Below are positions 46,272 to 58,223 of a stretch of DNA of 64,000 nucleotides, one piece after another. This stretch comes from Cubamyces lactineus (Eukaryota; Basidiomycota; Agaricomycetes; Polyporales; Polyporaceae). A program made the position numbers and the translations under genes. The notes under the pieces were generated by a model, which was given only the letters and a program-made list of their open reading frames with translations, did no database searches and was not told the DNA's origin. Numbering within the stretch: the stretch's first letter is position 1; every line of letters starts with the position of its first letter. The stretch is from contig JACDTU010000003.1 of the NCBI GenBank assembly GCA_022376465.1, positions 868,001-932,000 of the forward strand, given 5' to 3'.

Positions 46272-49257
46272 ATGTCCGACGCTTTCTCTGACCTCTGGAA
46301 CTCTACGGGAGTATCCAAACCAGTCGAGCCTCCTCGAAAGCTCGGCACTATCGCATCTGCATCTGCTGCTCAACCTACTACGCGAAACCCGCAGAATGAT
46401 GTCTTTTCAATGCTGGCCGCCGCAAGCTCGTCTTCGACCGTTGCCTCCCGATCCGTCACTCCGGCACAGTCGTCCGCGTTTGGGTCCAGCATCGCAGCGA
46501 AGCCAATGCAGAAGGCAGCGAGTACGGGTACTGCGCTAGGGAAAGGAGACGCGTTCAGCGACCTCCTGTCTGGGTTCACCGGTGCGCAGCCCTCAAACAG
46601 TACGAACCTCACCATGGCCCAGCGCGCCGCACTCGCCGAGCAGGAGCGGAAACAACGCGCGCAGCAGCAGACGTCAAGCCCCTCAACACATGCTGCGTCG
46701 TCTGCCTGGGCTGGTTTGGACGCGCTGGGAGCAGGCTCGACAGCGTCCCACACATCTTCGGCAAGTCATGATCCACTCGATGACCTTGGATTCGGCGACT
46801 TCTCCAGTGCTACCTCTGCGTCTTCCCAAGCCGTACAGCCCGCTCATGCTGACGATGACTGGGGCCTCGGGGATTTCGTTTCTCAGCCTGCTGCAGCAGT
46901 TGCACCCACGGGAAAGTCCGCACCATCTTCCAAGTTCGATGATCTTCTTGGGTTTGACGACTTCGCCGGCCCATCGAGATCTCACCAGTCGTCTTCCCCC
47001 GCGCCTCCGAGATCTAACACACCGGGAGACTTTGACTTCGGTAACCGAGAAGATCGGCTGCTGGATAACCAGTCTAGCGACGAAGATGACATTCTCGGCG
47101 ATCTCAGCAAGCCTGTAGAGAAATTAGTTGCTGTAAGAGCGTGTAATATATTATATGTGTACTTTGACTGAGGCGGATTGCAGAGACAAGCATCAGCTCG
47201 TAATACGCCGTCTCCTCAGCCTCCCCGGTCGGGGCAGCGCTCTCGTGCTGTCTCTCCGCCCCCGCATGTCCTCGGACAGATAGTGGAGATGGGATTCTCG
47301 ATACAACAGGCTCGCGTCGCCCTTGCCGCGACCGATACGGGTTTGGATGTGCAAGCTGCACTCGATATGCTCCTCTCCAACGGCGCGGCGTCGTCTTCAC
47401 CCGCACCCGAGCAGCAACAAGACTCACAGAGGAGACCTCCCCGCGAACCAGGCCACGAGCGTTACTATGGTTCCGACGAGGAAGAGGGCCCGCGACCTTC
47501 GCGCCAACAGCAACGTCCCCCAACGCGCTCTCCCCCTCAGGCTCAGCGACCTGCTCGTGAACGTCCTGCTCGCGATGGACCACTCAGCGCGGAGACCCAG
47601 AAGAACTTGCAAGAGCAGGCCGACAAGCTGCTCGCACAGGCGAGCGAGATCGGCTTGACTATGTTCAGCCGGGCTAACGCCTTTTGGAAAGAAGGCAAGG
47701 AAAGGGTGCAACGTGCCTATGAAGAGCGTGCTGCTGCTGCAGGGTCTTCGAGGCAAGCGACAGGACCTGGTGTTGGAAGGGGCGGAAAGCCAAAGTGGAT
47801 GCAAGATGCTGCGGAAGACGAGCATGGACCTGATTCCACCCATACGGGCGGCTTCCGGGACGACGACGACATTCAATCGCCTCCCAGGCGTCCGCAGGCA
47901 AAACAACCACCGCCGCGTGCACCAGAGCAGCCTCCTGCGGAGTCTCCAGCATCACGCCTGAAAGTTGGGAATCTATTTTCCGACGACCCTCCTGCTGTCT
48001 ACGTCTCGCCTTTCCGTCGCAAAGGAACTTCCCGCACACAAACAACGGAGAACTCCCCCGCTGCCACGCCTGCTCAGAGAGCAACGCCTTCTCCAGTACC
48101 TCCCCGTGCGCCGTCTCCCATACCGCTCGTCCAACGCCGTACTGTCTCTGCATCTCCGTCCGCTATCGCCGAGTCCGCGAAGCAGAAAGCGGCAGGCACA
48201 GATAAGTTTAAGCTCGGCCAGTACGCGGAAGCGGAGAGCCTCTACTCCGCTGCGATCAGAGCACTGCCCGAAAACCACTTGCTCCTCGTGCCGCTGTACA
48301 ACAACCGTGCGCTGACTCGCATCAAGACGGGAGACCATACCGGCGCGATTGAGGACTGCACGACGGTGATCAACCTCATTGGGCCGTCGTATCACCCTTC
48401 CCGGGAGGCGAAGGTTACGCGGACGGAGGACGGTGCGGGGGTCGACCTCGCCGATGGACTCGTCAAGGCGTGGTGGCGACGCGCAGAGGCATACGAGGGC
48501 AAGGAGAAGTGGGATGCGGCACGGCAGGACTGGGAGGCGATCGCCGGCGCGGACTTTGCGGGCAAGGTCCGCACAGAGGCCGTCCGCGGCATCGGGCGCT
48601 GTCGACGCATGCTCAACACGGACGCCTCGACGGGCGTGTCGAACGCTCCACCCCCACCCGCTGCTGCGAAGCCCAAGCCCAAGCCTGCGGCGAAACCGAA
48701 GCCGCGGGTACCGACGCCGCCGTCCGAGGCGCTGAACCGCGTGCGGGAGGCGAACGAGGCGGCGGAGGCGGAGGACCAGCAGCGGCACGAGCTCAAGGAC
48801 GCGGTCGAGGCGCGGCTGGGGGCGTGGAAGGCGGGCAAGGAGACGAACATCCGCGCGCTCATCGCGAGCCTCGACACGGTGCTGTGGCCCGAGCTTGGCT
48901 GGCAGAAGGTCGGCATCCATGAGCTCGTGTCGCCGTCGCAGGTGAAGATCAGGTACACGAAGGCGATCGCGAAAGTGCATCCGGATAAGGTGCGTGTCTT
49001 CCCTTTGCTATCTTTCTCCAACCCTTGAGAGTGAGGGTGCGCTTGGGCTTGGGGCGTGTGGAGGGCTTGGCTCTTCCACGCTCTCGGGCCGTTTCGTATC
49101 TTTTTCGTTCTCTTGCCAGATGTGTTTCGGAATGGGAGGGCTAACGTTGATCTGATGTTGATAGCTGAACGTGCGCAACACGACGGTCGAGCAGCGGATG
49201 ATTGCGAACGGCGTGTTCGGAGCGCTGAACGAGGCTTGGAACGCATTTAAGCCGTAA
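46272..49257 (+). CDS. SWA2: Auxilin/Swa2-like clathrin-uncoating J-protein (UBA-TPR-J)
   Basis: Three exons, about 940 residues. ATG 46272 opens MSDAFSDLWNSTGVSKP. The N-terminal 290 residues are disordered but carry repeated acidic-aromatic motifs (DAFSDLLSGF, DPLDDLGFGDF, DDWGLGDF, FDDLLGFDDF) like clathrin/adaptor-binding peptides. A UBA domain follows an intron (HVLGQIVEMGFSIQQARVAL, LDVQAALDMLLSNG). A Pro/Arg-rich linker leads to a TPR block (KLGQYAEAESLYSAAIRALP, YNNRALTRIKTGDHTGAIED). The C-terminal J domain has the HPD motif in IAKVHPDK, split by the last intron before LNVRNTTVEQRM, and ends NEAWNAFKP. Yeast Swa2 has exactly this order: it brings Hsc70/Ssa to clathrin-coated vesicles and stimulates its ATPase for coat removal. 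Confidence 0.93.
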
Positions 49258-50777
49258 ATGGAACGATGTAATGAACCTTTGTGGGCGGAACGGTGTTGTT
49301 GTTATGATGGGGAAAAGGACGACTGTACTAGACTCGGGATATAAACGTTGAACGTTTGCTAAGGTGTAGCATGTAGAAGGCTTCTGCGTGTGACCGCGCG
49401 AATATATCCGGTGCTTACTTACTAGCTGCTTACCGAACATCTTGCAAAGCAAGATGCATGACATGGATTCTCGGTCAATGTGAGGAATTACGCCATTGAC
49501 ATGAACATTGGAGGTAAGTATATCATCCGATTGTAGATCTTTTCATATGCTTCTCATGGCTGAGACAGATAGCGCTGCCGCCAAGCACTATGCAAGCTCG
49601 GAGGCAAAACGAGACTTTCAGAGCAATCATATATGCAGCTGCAGGAAGTCTCGGGATTGCTTTACCATCCTAACGGAAGCAGATTCCGCGTCTCTACCAC
49701 GAGCCGTAACTGCACAGCTTTCCACGCGACCGAGTGCGAGTCTCGACCATGCGATCGTAGGTCGGTCGGTCCAAGCCAAGCATGAGCCCGATGATAGGGT
49801 TTATTCGGCGCGCTGAAGCGTAACGCAGAGAAGACGGAAAGCTCTGGCTGTGTGACGCTCGAGGAAACAAAGTGGCGTACCTCGACGGTCCTCGCGCCAT
49901 CTTGATGCCAGCCTTTTCCGAGAAATAACCGTGTAGCGTGAAGCACGTTTCCGAGTCATTCGTGCGTCCCGAGTTCACACGGGGATGCAGGAAGCTCGTA
50001 CAAACTCCGGGCGCAAAGAAATAAGATGACCTTGCGGAAGGAGTGACATTCGCCGACAACGAGGGAGAAAGTGAGCCCAGAGAGTCGGGAGGAGCGATGC
50101 GCCGTTGGACGACGCAAAGATACTTACCGGATTTGGGTCGAAGGCGGGGGCGGCTCCGGGAACGCCCGGCGCTCTGCGCGGGATGTAAACGGGCGCTTAC
50201 GGACTATCACCCGACCCAGGTGTTCGACTTTTTGCTCTCCACCAACTCCGTTGGTCTCCTCATCGCTAAGCCTTCTTTGACGCAACTCGCGGTCACACTG
50301 AGGTCATATCGAAATGCATCCAAGACCATAGAACTACGCGTTATCTCTGGTGAGAACAAATGCGAGAAGACCCTATGAGCTCGAGAGCGATTGGCAAGAA
50401 AGCTATGCCTTAGGGGCGGAACCAGACGGAAGGCGAGACCAGGCTTGCCTTCGGACACCGAGCGGACGTCGGTGGTCGGTCGACAGCAATCGCCCATACC
50501 AGGCACTCTCCCAGCATTTCCGGCCTTCCCGTCGTGGCATTCCGGCGGCGCAAACTGCCAGATATCTGCGGCCTCGCCTTTTCTCGGCGCTTGCACGCGC
50601 CTCGACTGCCATATTCGCCTACTTTCCGGAAAAGCACCAGTCAAGCAAGTCTTTCCGTCATCCGTACCACTCCGTACGCCCGTAGACGGGTCTGGTATAT
50701 AAGAATGCTCCTATGCCGCACCGACGGAATTCACATCCCTTTCGTTTCTCTTTTCCGCTTCTCCTCTCACGACCGTT
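49258..50777. other. Intergenic region and MFS gene promoter
   Basis: 1.5 kb without a supported gene. Chance-looking open frames occur at 49508-49816 (plus) and 49662-50059 (minus). The right end is the promoter of the MFS transporter with a TATA box at 50696. Confidence 0.4.
50696..50702 (+). promoter_or_regulatory. TATA box of the MFS transporter gene
   Basis: TATATAA, 76 bases before the TATA-proximal ATG at 50778. The distance is close to that of a focused, inducible fungal promoter with a short leader. Confidence 0.6.
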
Positions 50778-52840
50778 ATGGCCTCAGCTCCCTCCATGCC
50801 GCACAGCGAGACATCCACAATAGCTGTTCCCGATGAGGCGCATCGCGCCGACCACACCAAGCATGAAGGCGAAACACGTTCAGGTCATATCACCTTCACC
50901 GACAGTACACGGGCCGCCCGCGACCTCACTTTAACGAGGACGCGGACACACGAGTCGCACGATGACGCCCGCCCCGATCTGTCTTTCCCTTTCGGCACCA
51001 CTGATCTCAACCGCGGTGGCTTCACCAACGAGTACCGTGCGGTATCAGAAACCGGCTACTTGCCTGCAGACCTCGCTCTGCGCCCGGTGCCTTCTCATGT
51101 CTACCGTCTACCACAAGCGCTCGCGGACCCGGAGAAGGCGCGGGAGCTGAAGCAGATGAAGTTGGTGACATGGAAGGAAGGCGATCCTGAAGATCCTCGA
51201 AATTGGTCAAGTCTCTACCGTTGGTGTGAGTAACAGACGTTGTCCCTTTTATGTATTCGTTTACTGACCATTTTTCAGACATAACTGCTGTGTGCGCGAT
51301 CGCTGTCGTCCAGGTGGCTTTCGCGAGTGCAGTTATCACCGGCGACTTCCGTGACATTGAGCAAGAGTTCCATGTCGGCGAAGTCGTCACTGCCTTGAGT
51401 GTATCGCTTATGGTCTGTGGCTTCGGTATCGGTCCTCTATGTTGGTCGCCTCTTGTGAGTTTGCTCATAGTTCTGAGTGCATTGGTTGTGAGCTGACATC
51501 GTCAATTACAGAGCGAGCTCTACGGACGGCGGCCCATCTGGATTATTCCCAGTGTGATCTACGTCATCTTCAACATCCCCTGCGCTGTCGCCAAAAACAT
51601 TCAGACGCTCCTCATCTGCCGTTTCTTCTGCGGTATCTTCGCGTCTGCACCCCTGACACTCGCTGGTGGTACGATCTCTGACGTATGGGACAACAACGAG
51701 CGTGGTTTGGCGATTGCCCTGTTCGCTGCAGCACCCTACGGTGGACCCGTCCTCGGTCCTATCGTCGGTGGCTTCGTCGGTGAGACCATTGGCTGGCGAT
51801 GGATCCTCTGGGTCAACATGATCTTCGCTGGTGTCGTAACCGCATTCACGATGACCATTCCTGAGACTTTCGCTCCCGCCCTCTTGAGGAGACGTGCTCA
51901 GCGCCTTCGTGAGGAGACTGGCGACCCTACCATCACCACTGAGCAGGAGTTGTTCAAGGCATCGCTCAGCCAAATCATTACTGAGACTCTCCTCCGTCCA
52001 TTCCGTGAGTTCTCCCTATTCGCGTTCCATATGACGTCGTTTACTGACGTATCTCCAGAGATGATCCTGACCGAGCCCATTCTGCTCCTGATGAGCTTGT
52101 ACATCGCCCTTATCTACGGCCTCCTATACGCATTCTTCTTCTCGTTCCCCGTCGTCTTCGGCGAAGACTACGCCTGGAACGACGGCATGGTCGGCCTCAC
52201 GTTCTGCTCCGTCCTCATCGGTGTCGCGATCGCGATCTTCGTCACGCCCCGCATTGAGCGTGACTACCTCCGCCGTGCCGCGGAGAAAGGCGGACGCGCC
52301 GATCCTGAAGACCGTCTCCCCGGTATGATGATCGGCTGCTGGTTCGTGCCCATCTCCCTCTTCATCTTCGGCTGGACGAGTCCCCCGGCTGTCTTGCCTG
52401 GAGGCGGTAACTGGGTTGGCCCGGTTTCGTCTGGTATCCCCTTCGGCTTTGGCAGTAAGTAGCATTGTTGCGCTTCCCTTACCTGACAGTGGCTTACCAT
52501 ACGTGCCTACAGTGGTAATCATCTACTTCTCAGCCAACGCCTATCTCATCGACGCCTTCCCTGGCTACGTCGCATCCGCGCTCGCCGCCAAGACCGTTAT
52601 CCGTTCCGGCTCCGGTGCTGCGATGCCCTTGTTCATCACTGCCATGTACCACAACCTTGGTAATGGCTGGGCAGCGTCAACATGGGCCTTCATCTCCCTT
52701 GCTATGGTGCGTACAACCTGTATTCCTCGTGTATGTATATCAGTATGCTGACTTTGCGCTCGTTGCAGATCCCTATCCCCTTCTTGTTCTACCGCTACGG
52801 CAGGAGCATCCGTGCGCGCTCAAAGCGTGCGGCCGCGTAA
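50778..52840 (+). CDS. MFS drug/polyamine-type transporter (DHA1-like)
   Basis: About 590 residues, a 12-helix major facilitator. A long hydrophilic N-terminus (residues 1-145, rich in His/Asp/Thr/Arg) ends in WKEGDPEDPRNWSSLYRW, the entry motif of fungal TPO1/FLR1-like carriers. The helices include YITAVCAIAVVQVAFASAV. Motif A-like loop SPLSELYGRRPIWI lies between helices 2 and 3, and FCGIFASAPLTLAGGTISD plus GPVLGPIVGGFVGETIGWRW match the antiporter motif C region. A central loop has RRRAQRLREETG, and the end is FLFYRYGRSIRARSKRAAA. Introns are short and in frame; TAA is at 52838-52840. Such proton antiporters at the plasma membrane export drugs, polyamines or metabolites. The substrate here is unknown. 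Confidence 0.93.
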
Positions 52841-55800
52841 TTTCACCCTCCTTCTTTGTTCCCATACGTCTCGTCTTCATCTGGTGTTCACGTTCTGTAG
52901 AGGTCTTCCTTATCCTTCGTCGCATACTACGCATAGACATTCATCGTTACATCGCTCACATCCACAAAATCTCATCCGCCTCATCGCGCATTTCTCATGA
53001 TCTTCCTCACATCCATTCCTCCTATCTCGTCGCTCCTCGTTAGACCCTCCTAGAACACTGCCGTTCTAACTTATTCCCGCCGTCCGTACCGCCTCTTAGA
53101 TACGAACCTACCACGGGCTGCGCCTGCTTACAGGTAACGCGCCACTCGCCTTACACTACCACGCCCTTCCTCTACTTTACACGCTTTCCGCACATTGAGC
53201 GCGCCCTCTCGATGCGAACACATTGTATCCACCTCTGGACCGTCTGTAGTATAGTCTAATCTGATACAGCGCTTTGAATTCGTTGACAAAGATGCTTTCG
53301 CTCGCTTGTGACGTCCCATTACGTGAGGGCTTTGTAGTTATTGTTAGTTGTGCATGGGAAAAACGGCTGGGCGCTGTGGTCCCACGCATAACCCCGCGGC
53401 ATAGCATACTATGCACGCACTAGTAACGATCTCGGAATTCAATAGTCAGCCATACTCCTGATGTGTCGCAACGTGCACTCAGATCACACAAAAACATTCA
53501 GACTCAACCGCCACATCCATATATCAGAACCACTACTACAACATGCCACACGTCATATGAACGATCTCTCCGCTCCTAGGTTGGCGTTGCACACTGCTAA
53601 CATCACAGAGGCGTGCATTGAAGGGGAGGGAGAGGCGTCAGCATCGTTGTCGCAGTGGCATACACCGTATATGTGAGGCCCAAGAACGTACCACGCCATC
53701 TACACCCGCCGCTGAGGTGCAGTCCTATGTCGCCGCGAAGTAGCGCTGCGTGAACATAAGGACTAGTACGATTACAATCGTTATATCAGCTGCGATATTG
53801 AACTACATGCATCAGTGTCAGCTTACCCGCATGGGAATGTGAGGGCGTAAACGGCGAGCCATGGCGACACCGCACGTAAGAAAGCTTTGAGGTCGATGTG
53901 AACGAAAGGTATTGTAGAAATGAACGACGGGGTCCCGGCGGGTGGAGATTACGGAGGGACGGTCAAAGCCAGGGAAGGAACCGAGGGAAGTTGAGTGCCA
54001 TGATGAAGGGGGAATACGAACTCACCGCAGGATCCTTTATATACAGCCTTGGGGTCAACTCGGTGTACGTGCAGCCGCAGCGCGGCGGTTCGAAATGGGC
54101 GCATGACCGACTTGCGAGGCGACCAAGTGACACTAGCCGAGGGTTCGCAGTTCAACAGAGCTCTCACGCGCTGCCGCAGTGCAGGTCGGGTGACGGTGCA
54201 TCCTGCTCTCCGTAGACGTAGGGTTACCTCAAGTTGCGCGAAGTGAGCCTCTCGTGATGCTTGCGGCCACGGCCAGGATGGCCATAGAGTGCCTAGAAGC
54301 TCTATAGATGAGTTCGCCGTGCGGATTGGGCTCAGATCAGCTTGAAAAGCCTACCGCAGTGACACGAGCGTGGGACACACGGTCAAGCTCCGCTAGATGA
54401 AGCAATGGAAGACGAAGGAGGTGTCGGTCCGTTTCAAGGGAGAGAAGAGTTTGCGCTGCGGTCGAGAGGTGGAAACATTGTGTTCTCCCTGAGGGGTTCT
54501 TCCTAAGGCCGCTAATTATCGATGATTTGACCGTATAGGAGCTCCTGAATGATCGGTAGCAGAGTTATCCTCTCATTTGTTATAATATGTTATCATAGGT
54601 ATCATTTAACTGCTAAGCCAGCGCGATGGTGCATCCCTATTCGTAGCGCATATACACCGCCGCCAATTCTTCCCGGTGAACAGGGAGCAACGAATATACA
54701 ATGATTAGACTTCGTTCACATCCGAGTTCGACATTGGGCGGACACCTCGATCCAACTATGAACCAATGTCGTCGCACTTATGCAGAAACCTGGACGTACC
54801 AAACCGGGCACATTGTATATTGACCTAGAACCTACACGGTGTGCAGGTTCCGATCAATATACAGGGCGCCCGCTACGGTGCAGATACGCAGTCGGTTGGG
54901 GAGTGCAAGTCCTACACCAGCAGCGGTTTTGTACACGTCCTCGCCTGCCGCAGCACGCTGGCGTCTGCAGCAACCTCAAGAAGGTGCAGGAAGAGCACAA
55001 CCGCACTCTGAGCTGCCGCAGCACTTCGAATGTATTCCTTTGATCTTCTGAATGTCACTGCAGCATTATGGGGCAATTACGGGGCGGTCAGCACTCACAT
55101 AGATAGGACGAGTGCACTGGCATCTTAGTGGACGTCAAAGCTATTGAGGTTGCCGTAACGCTGTATGCCGGAGGCTGCGCCCTCTCCTAATAGTGGATCT
55201 GGACGTGCTGGTTACATATGCCGCTTATAGACGAAGCCCGTGAATATGCTATTAGAGGTATGGAGGAATGTCAGGAAGGCAGTTGAGCGTTGGAGAGGGC
55301 TCATGGTGGTCTGCAACTTGAGCATGATATGCAGTGCTCAACCATATATCGAACGGCTTACATAATATTTGCCACAGACGCGCAGGTCATGTGACCAAAT
55401 ACTTGAGAGACTTGGGCGCCTATTGTGTTGCGTTGTGGAGGCACCTCGAGGCAGAGGAGACCATGGACGGCCTCCTTCGTTCCCTCTCTCCACGTTTCAG
55501 ATGCTCTTTGCCTCCGTCTTGACCTGCGCCTTGACAACCTTTGGACCGCCGGAAGCCAGCTATTTGACCGGGAATAGCCTCTACATCGCGTTCCTTGCTC
55601 TCGGCATCCTCCTCGAGCACGTTCTCGCCTTTGTATTTCTCCAAAGGCAGGCAGTGCTCCCATGTGTGCTCTTTGACAGCCATGGGCGACGCAAAGCGTC
55701 AGCATGATGATACACAGGCATCAGCCCGTCTATTATCCACATGTAGTCCGCCAAAGGGTGCGTTTATACTCGCTATCTATACCATCGCTTACTCCCTTCC

Positions 55801-56269
55801 CTTTTCATCCCCTTCCCGCCATAGCCCCGCTTGGCCTCCGGGTGACGTGAGGCGGGTGATGTGGGTGTGGCCCATGTCTGTTCAAAGCGTCGGCGCCGAT
55901 TGTCCTGCCCTTTTCTTCCTCGTGCCTCTTTCCATGTCTATGCCCGCGACTTGGCTCTGCTCTCGAACCCGGTACCGCGTCCTCGGAAGCCCTCTTTTGA
56001 CGTCGCTCTTTGATTCTGGACTATTGTGAGCTTGGATCTCTGCAGCTATGCATTGCTATCGCTTGGTCTGTCCATGTCTCTCTTGGTCTTTGCATCTTTT
56101 GCGCCATGGCTCCGGCTAGCGAGCACTGTAGACGAGGTCAAGTATATATGCCCCCTAACGCAGACCGTCTCTCTATCATCCACATCGAGCCTCTTCCTCT
56201 CTACTTTGCTTTCTTCGCGTACTGTTCCTCAGTCTTCCTCAACCGCCTAATCGTCTGAGCCTCGAGAAC
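52841..56269. other. Long gene-poor region
   Basis: 3.4 kb. The first ~250 bases are the MFS 3' UTR. The rest gives only short frames. A plus/minus pair at about 55420-55707 (minus frame MAVKEHTWEHCLPLEKYKGE, charged; plus frame hydrophobic) looks the most coding-like but has no recognisable domain or exon partner. A repeated CTGCCGCAGCAC string occurs twice near 54947 and 55014. From 55780 the DNA turns pyrimidine-rich, probably the promoter region of the gene at 56270. Confidence 0.4.
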
Positions 56270-57034
56270 ATGCAATCCGTCCACAGGCCCCTCCATCCCT
56301 TGAACGTGAACCAAAGCTCGTACTCATCCTTAGCGGGTGCGGTTCATGGGATTGTTCTGCCTCCAAGGTCCGGTCCTTCCCAAGCGAAACCCTCAACCGG
56401 ACGTAGGGTCATCGAAACCGAAGTTCGATCTAGCAGACCTAAGGGGTCCCCGTGCCCATTCACTCCAAAAGCCACCATCAGCTTTCGGAGGAGTCAGCCG
56501 TCATCCCTCTTCCGCGAGGGGCTTACTTTCAGAGAGATTTTGGACGGTCGGAGGGATCTCCTGGTCGGCGCGCAGGACATCGTGTTCTCTGGATGGACAC
56601 AACAGACTGTCACCCTGGAATTCGACGTACGTGGACGCCTGACTAGAATGAGATTCTCACAGTATTAACGACATGGTGTAGTGGCCAGGGTACAGTCATA
56701 CGGAGCAAAAGAGGACCATCAAATTGCTTCAACACGGCCGCCCAATCGACAGATTTGAGTTGGCTCGTCAGGTCTGTACGGTCTACGATAACCACTTTTT
56801 CCGGGTGAGCACTACAACCGGTAATCCCTGGACAAGCACGCGTACTCATCATCTACCCTGCAGACCGCAAAGTGCGATCGGTGCCGCCTACATGCGGACG
56901 AGAACCACAGTGTTGCCTGGGACCTAGGACAAGGGCACCCGGATTTCAACTTTCTCGTCCTCACGGGCATTACCAACGAGGATGATAAGAGTCGCACTTT
57001 CCGGGCGACCATCAAGTTACTCACATTCGTATGA
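56270..57034 (+). CDS. Small 'WPGY' protein, probably polypore-specific
   Basis: Three exons with clean GT-AG joins give about 215 residues (exon ends near 56626, 56677-56803 and 56865 onward; TGA 57032-57034). Exon 1 is Pro/Ser/Arg-rich and then ordered from RRSQPSSLFREGLTFREI to QQTVTLEFD. Exon 2 reads WPGYSHTEQKRTIKLL, QHGRPIDRFELARQV. Exon 3 has a CDRC-type pair and HPDFNFLVLTGITNEDD. The pattern 'hydrophobic strand, Trp-Pro-Gly-Tyr, then a PI-x-R-x-ELA helix' resembles a protein family expanded in wood-rot polypores whose function is unknown to me. The family match is from memory and should be treated as tentative; the gene structure is well supported by the frame-preserving introns. Confidence 0.58.
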
Positions 57035-58223
57035 TCCCTGCACCTGCTTCCTCAACCTATGGACTCGATTCGGGCTGGGCTTCTAGGTTATTTCTCTATC
57101 TATGCATACTGTACCCTTCTGTTGTATTCCCCTGCACGTCACCAGCCCTCTCCCCTCGCATCTTCTTTACTCGTATCTTCTTTCTCTCTATTGCTCCGAC
57201 GCCCCCCTCTATCCTATATTTCCACCTCATTCGTTCATATGTCGCGCGCGGGGCGCCCGTCGCTTCCTCTGTCGTTTCTCTCTTACATTATCGTAGCGCT
57301 AGCATCCTCTCTTCTCTGCTCTTAGTCTATCTCATGTTGTAGTGTACTCCTCTATCTAGTCTGATCGTTTCTCGAGACAGCATGCGTGAGGGTGAATGCA
57401 CCAGCGACTCCAGCTGAAGCCCAAGTCCGCCTGGGGCGTGGTGTTACTCGGTGCCGCATCGAGTTGTGTGTCCTTGTGTATCCGTGGCGCCCGACCACCA
57501 AGTTGGTCCATGCGCGGTCATCTAGTTGACAAGTTGGTGCATCTCTCCCATACATACAAATATCACAACCCATGACGAACTATGGCGCAGTCAAGCACGT
57601 TCACGACGAGAACCGGTGGCCCATGCACACCGGCAACTCAAGCTGGTTCGAGCGCCTCCCAGTGTCCACTACGAACGATTCGCCGTACCGCCCGACGACT
57701 CTGAAACGTGCACCATACCAGTAAGACGCGTCAGTCCGGACTCCGGATATCAGCTGTACCGACCTCATATAAAAGCAAATATTCTACGTATCTCCAGACG
57801 AACCACCAAACCGAATTGCTCACCAGGTGCGTCGGATCAGCTGAGAGAGCTCTGAATGCGCTCGACGTTCTGGCCTGCTATTATGACATTCCCCGACCGG
57901 GATTTGCGCGATTGAATATTTCCAAACGTCCTGTGAACCAGTGCGTGTGCTGTATCACCGATAGATGCTATCCCCGTTCGAGAGAGGAGATTTGGACGAT
58001 TGTATGGAGGCTCTGACGGAGGACGTAGAGCCGGTGTAGCCGGTGCGCGGTAGTTGTACAAGTGAGCTCAGTGAAGGAGAGGGAACCGTATATACAGAGG
58101 CGATTGAGGACGAGTGGATAGGCCACCCCACTCACCCACCACCTTCCGTCCTCAATATCCAGGACCGGCACAAGTAACAGTAGAGTATCTGTTGCCGAAC
58201 GACGAGAGCACAACCACACAGAC
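57035..58223. other. Pyrimidine-rich intergenic region
   Basis: 57040-57340 is strongly T/C-rich and gives hydrophobic chance frames. A possible small first exon lies at 57572-57724. A TATATA string at about 58088 is ~135 bases before the aldo/keto reductase start. Confidence 0.4.
57572..57724 (+). CDS. Possible small ORF or first exon (50 codons)
   Basis: ATG 57572 opens a 50-codon frame rich in Trp, His, Asn and Tyr (MTNYGAVKHVHDENRWPM...), ending APYQ-stop. A GTAAGA donor overlaps the stop codon and a CTCCAG acceptor follows about 75 bases later, so it may be the first exon of a spliced gene. No domain is recognised. It could also be an upstream ORF in the leader of the aldo/keto reductase. 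Confidence 0.22.
   Translation: MTNYGAVKHVHDENRWPMHTGNSSWFERLPVSTTNDSPYRPTTLKRAPYQ

Noticed and set aside
24897..52840. A secondary-metabolite gene cluster made of the P450s, transporters and reductase
   Set aside because: No core synthase is present, the genes are interleaved with housekeeping genes and repeats, and one P450 is interrupted.
55358..55707. Overlapping plus (hydrophobic) and minus (charged) frames that look weakly coding
   Set aside because: They are mirror images of the same DNA, neither has partner exons or a known domain, and there is no way to choose between them from sequence alone.
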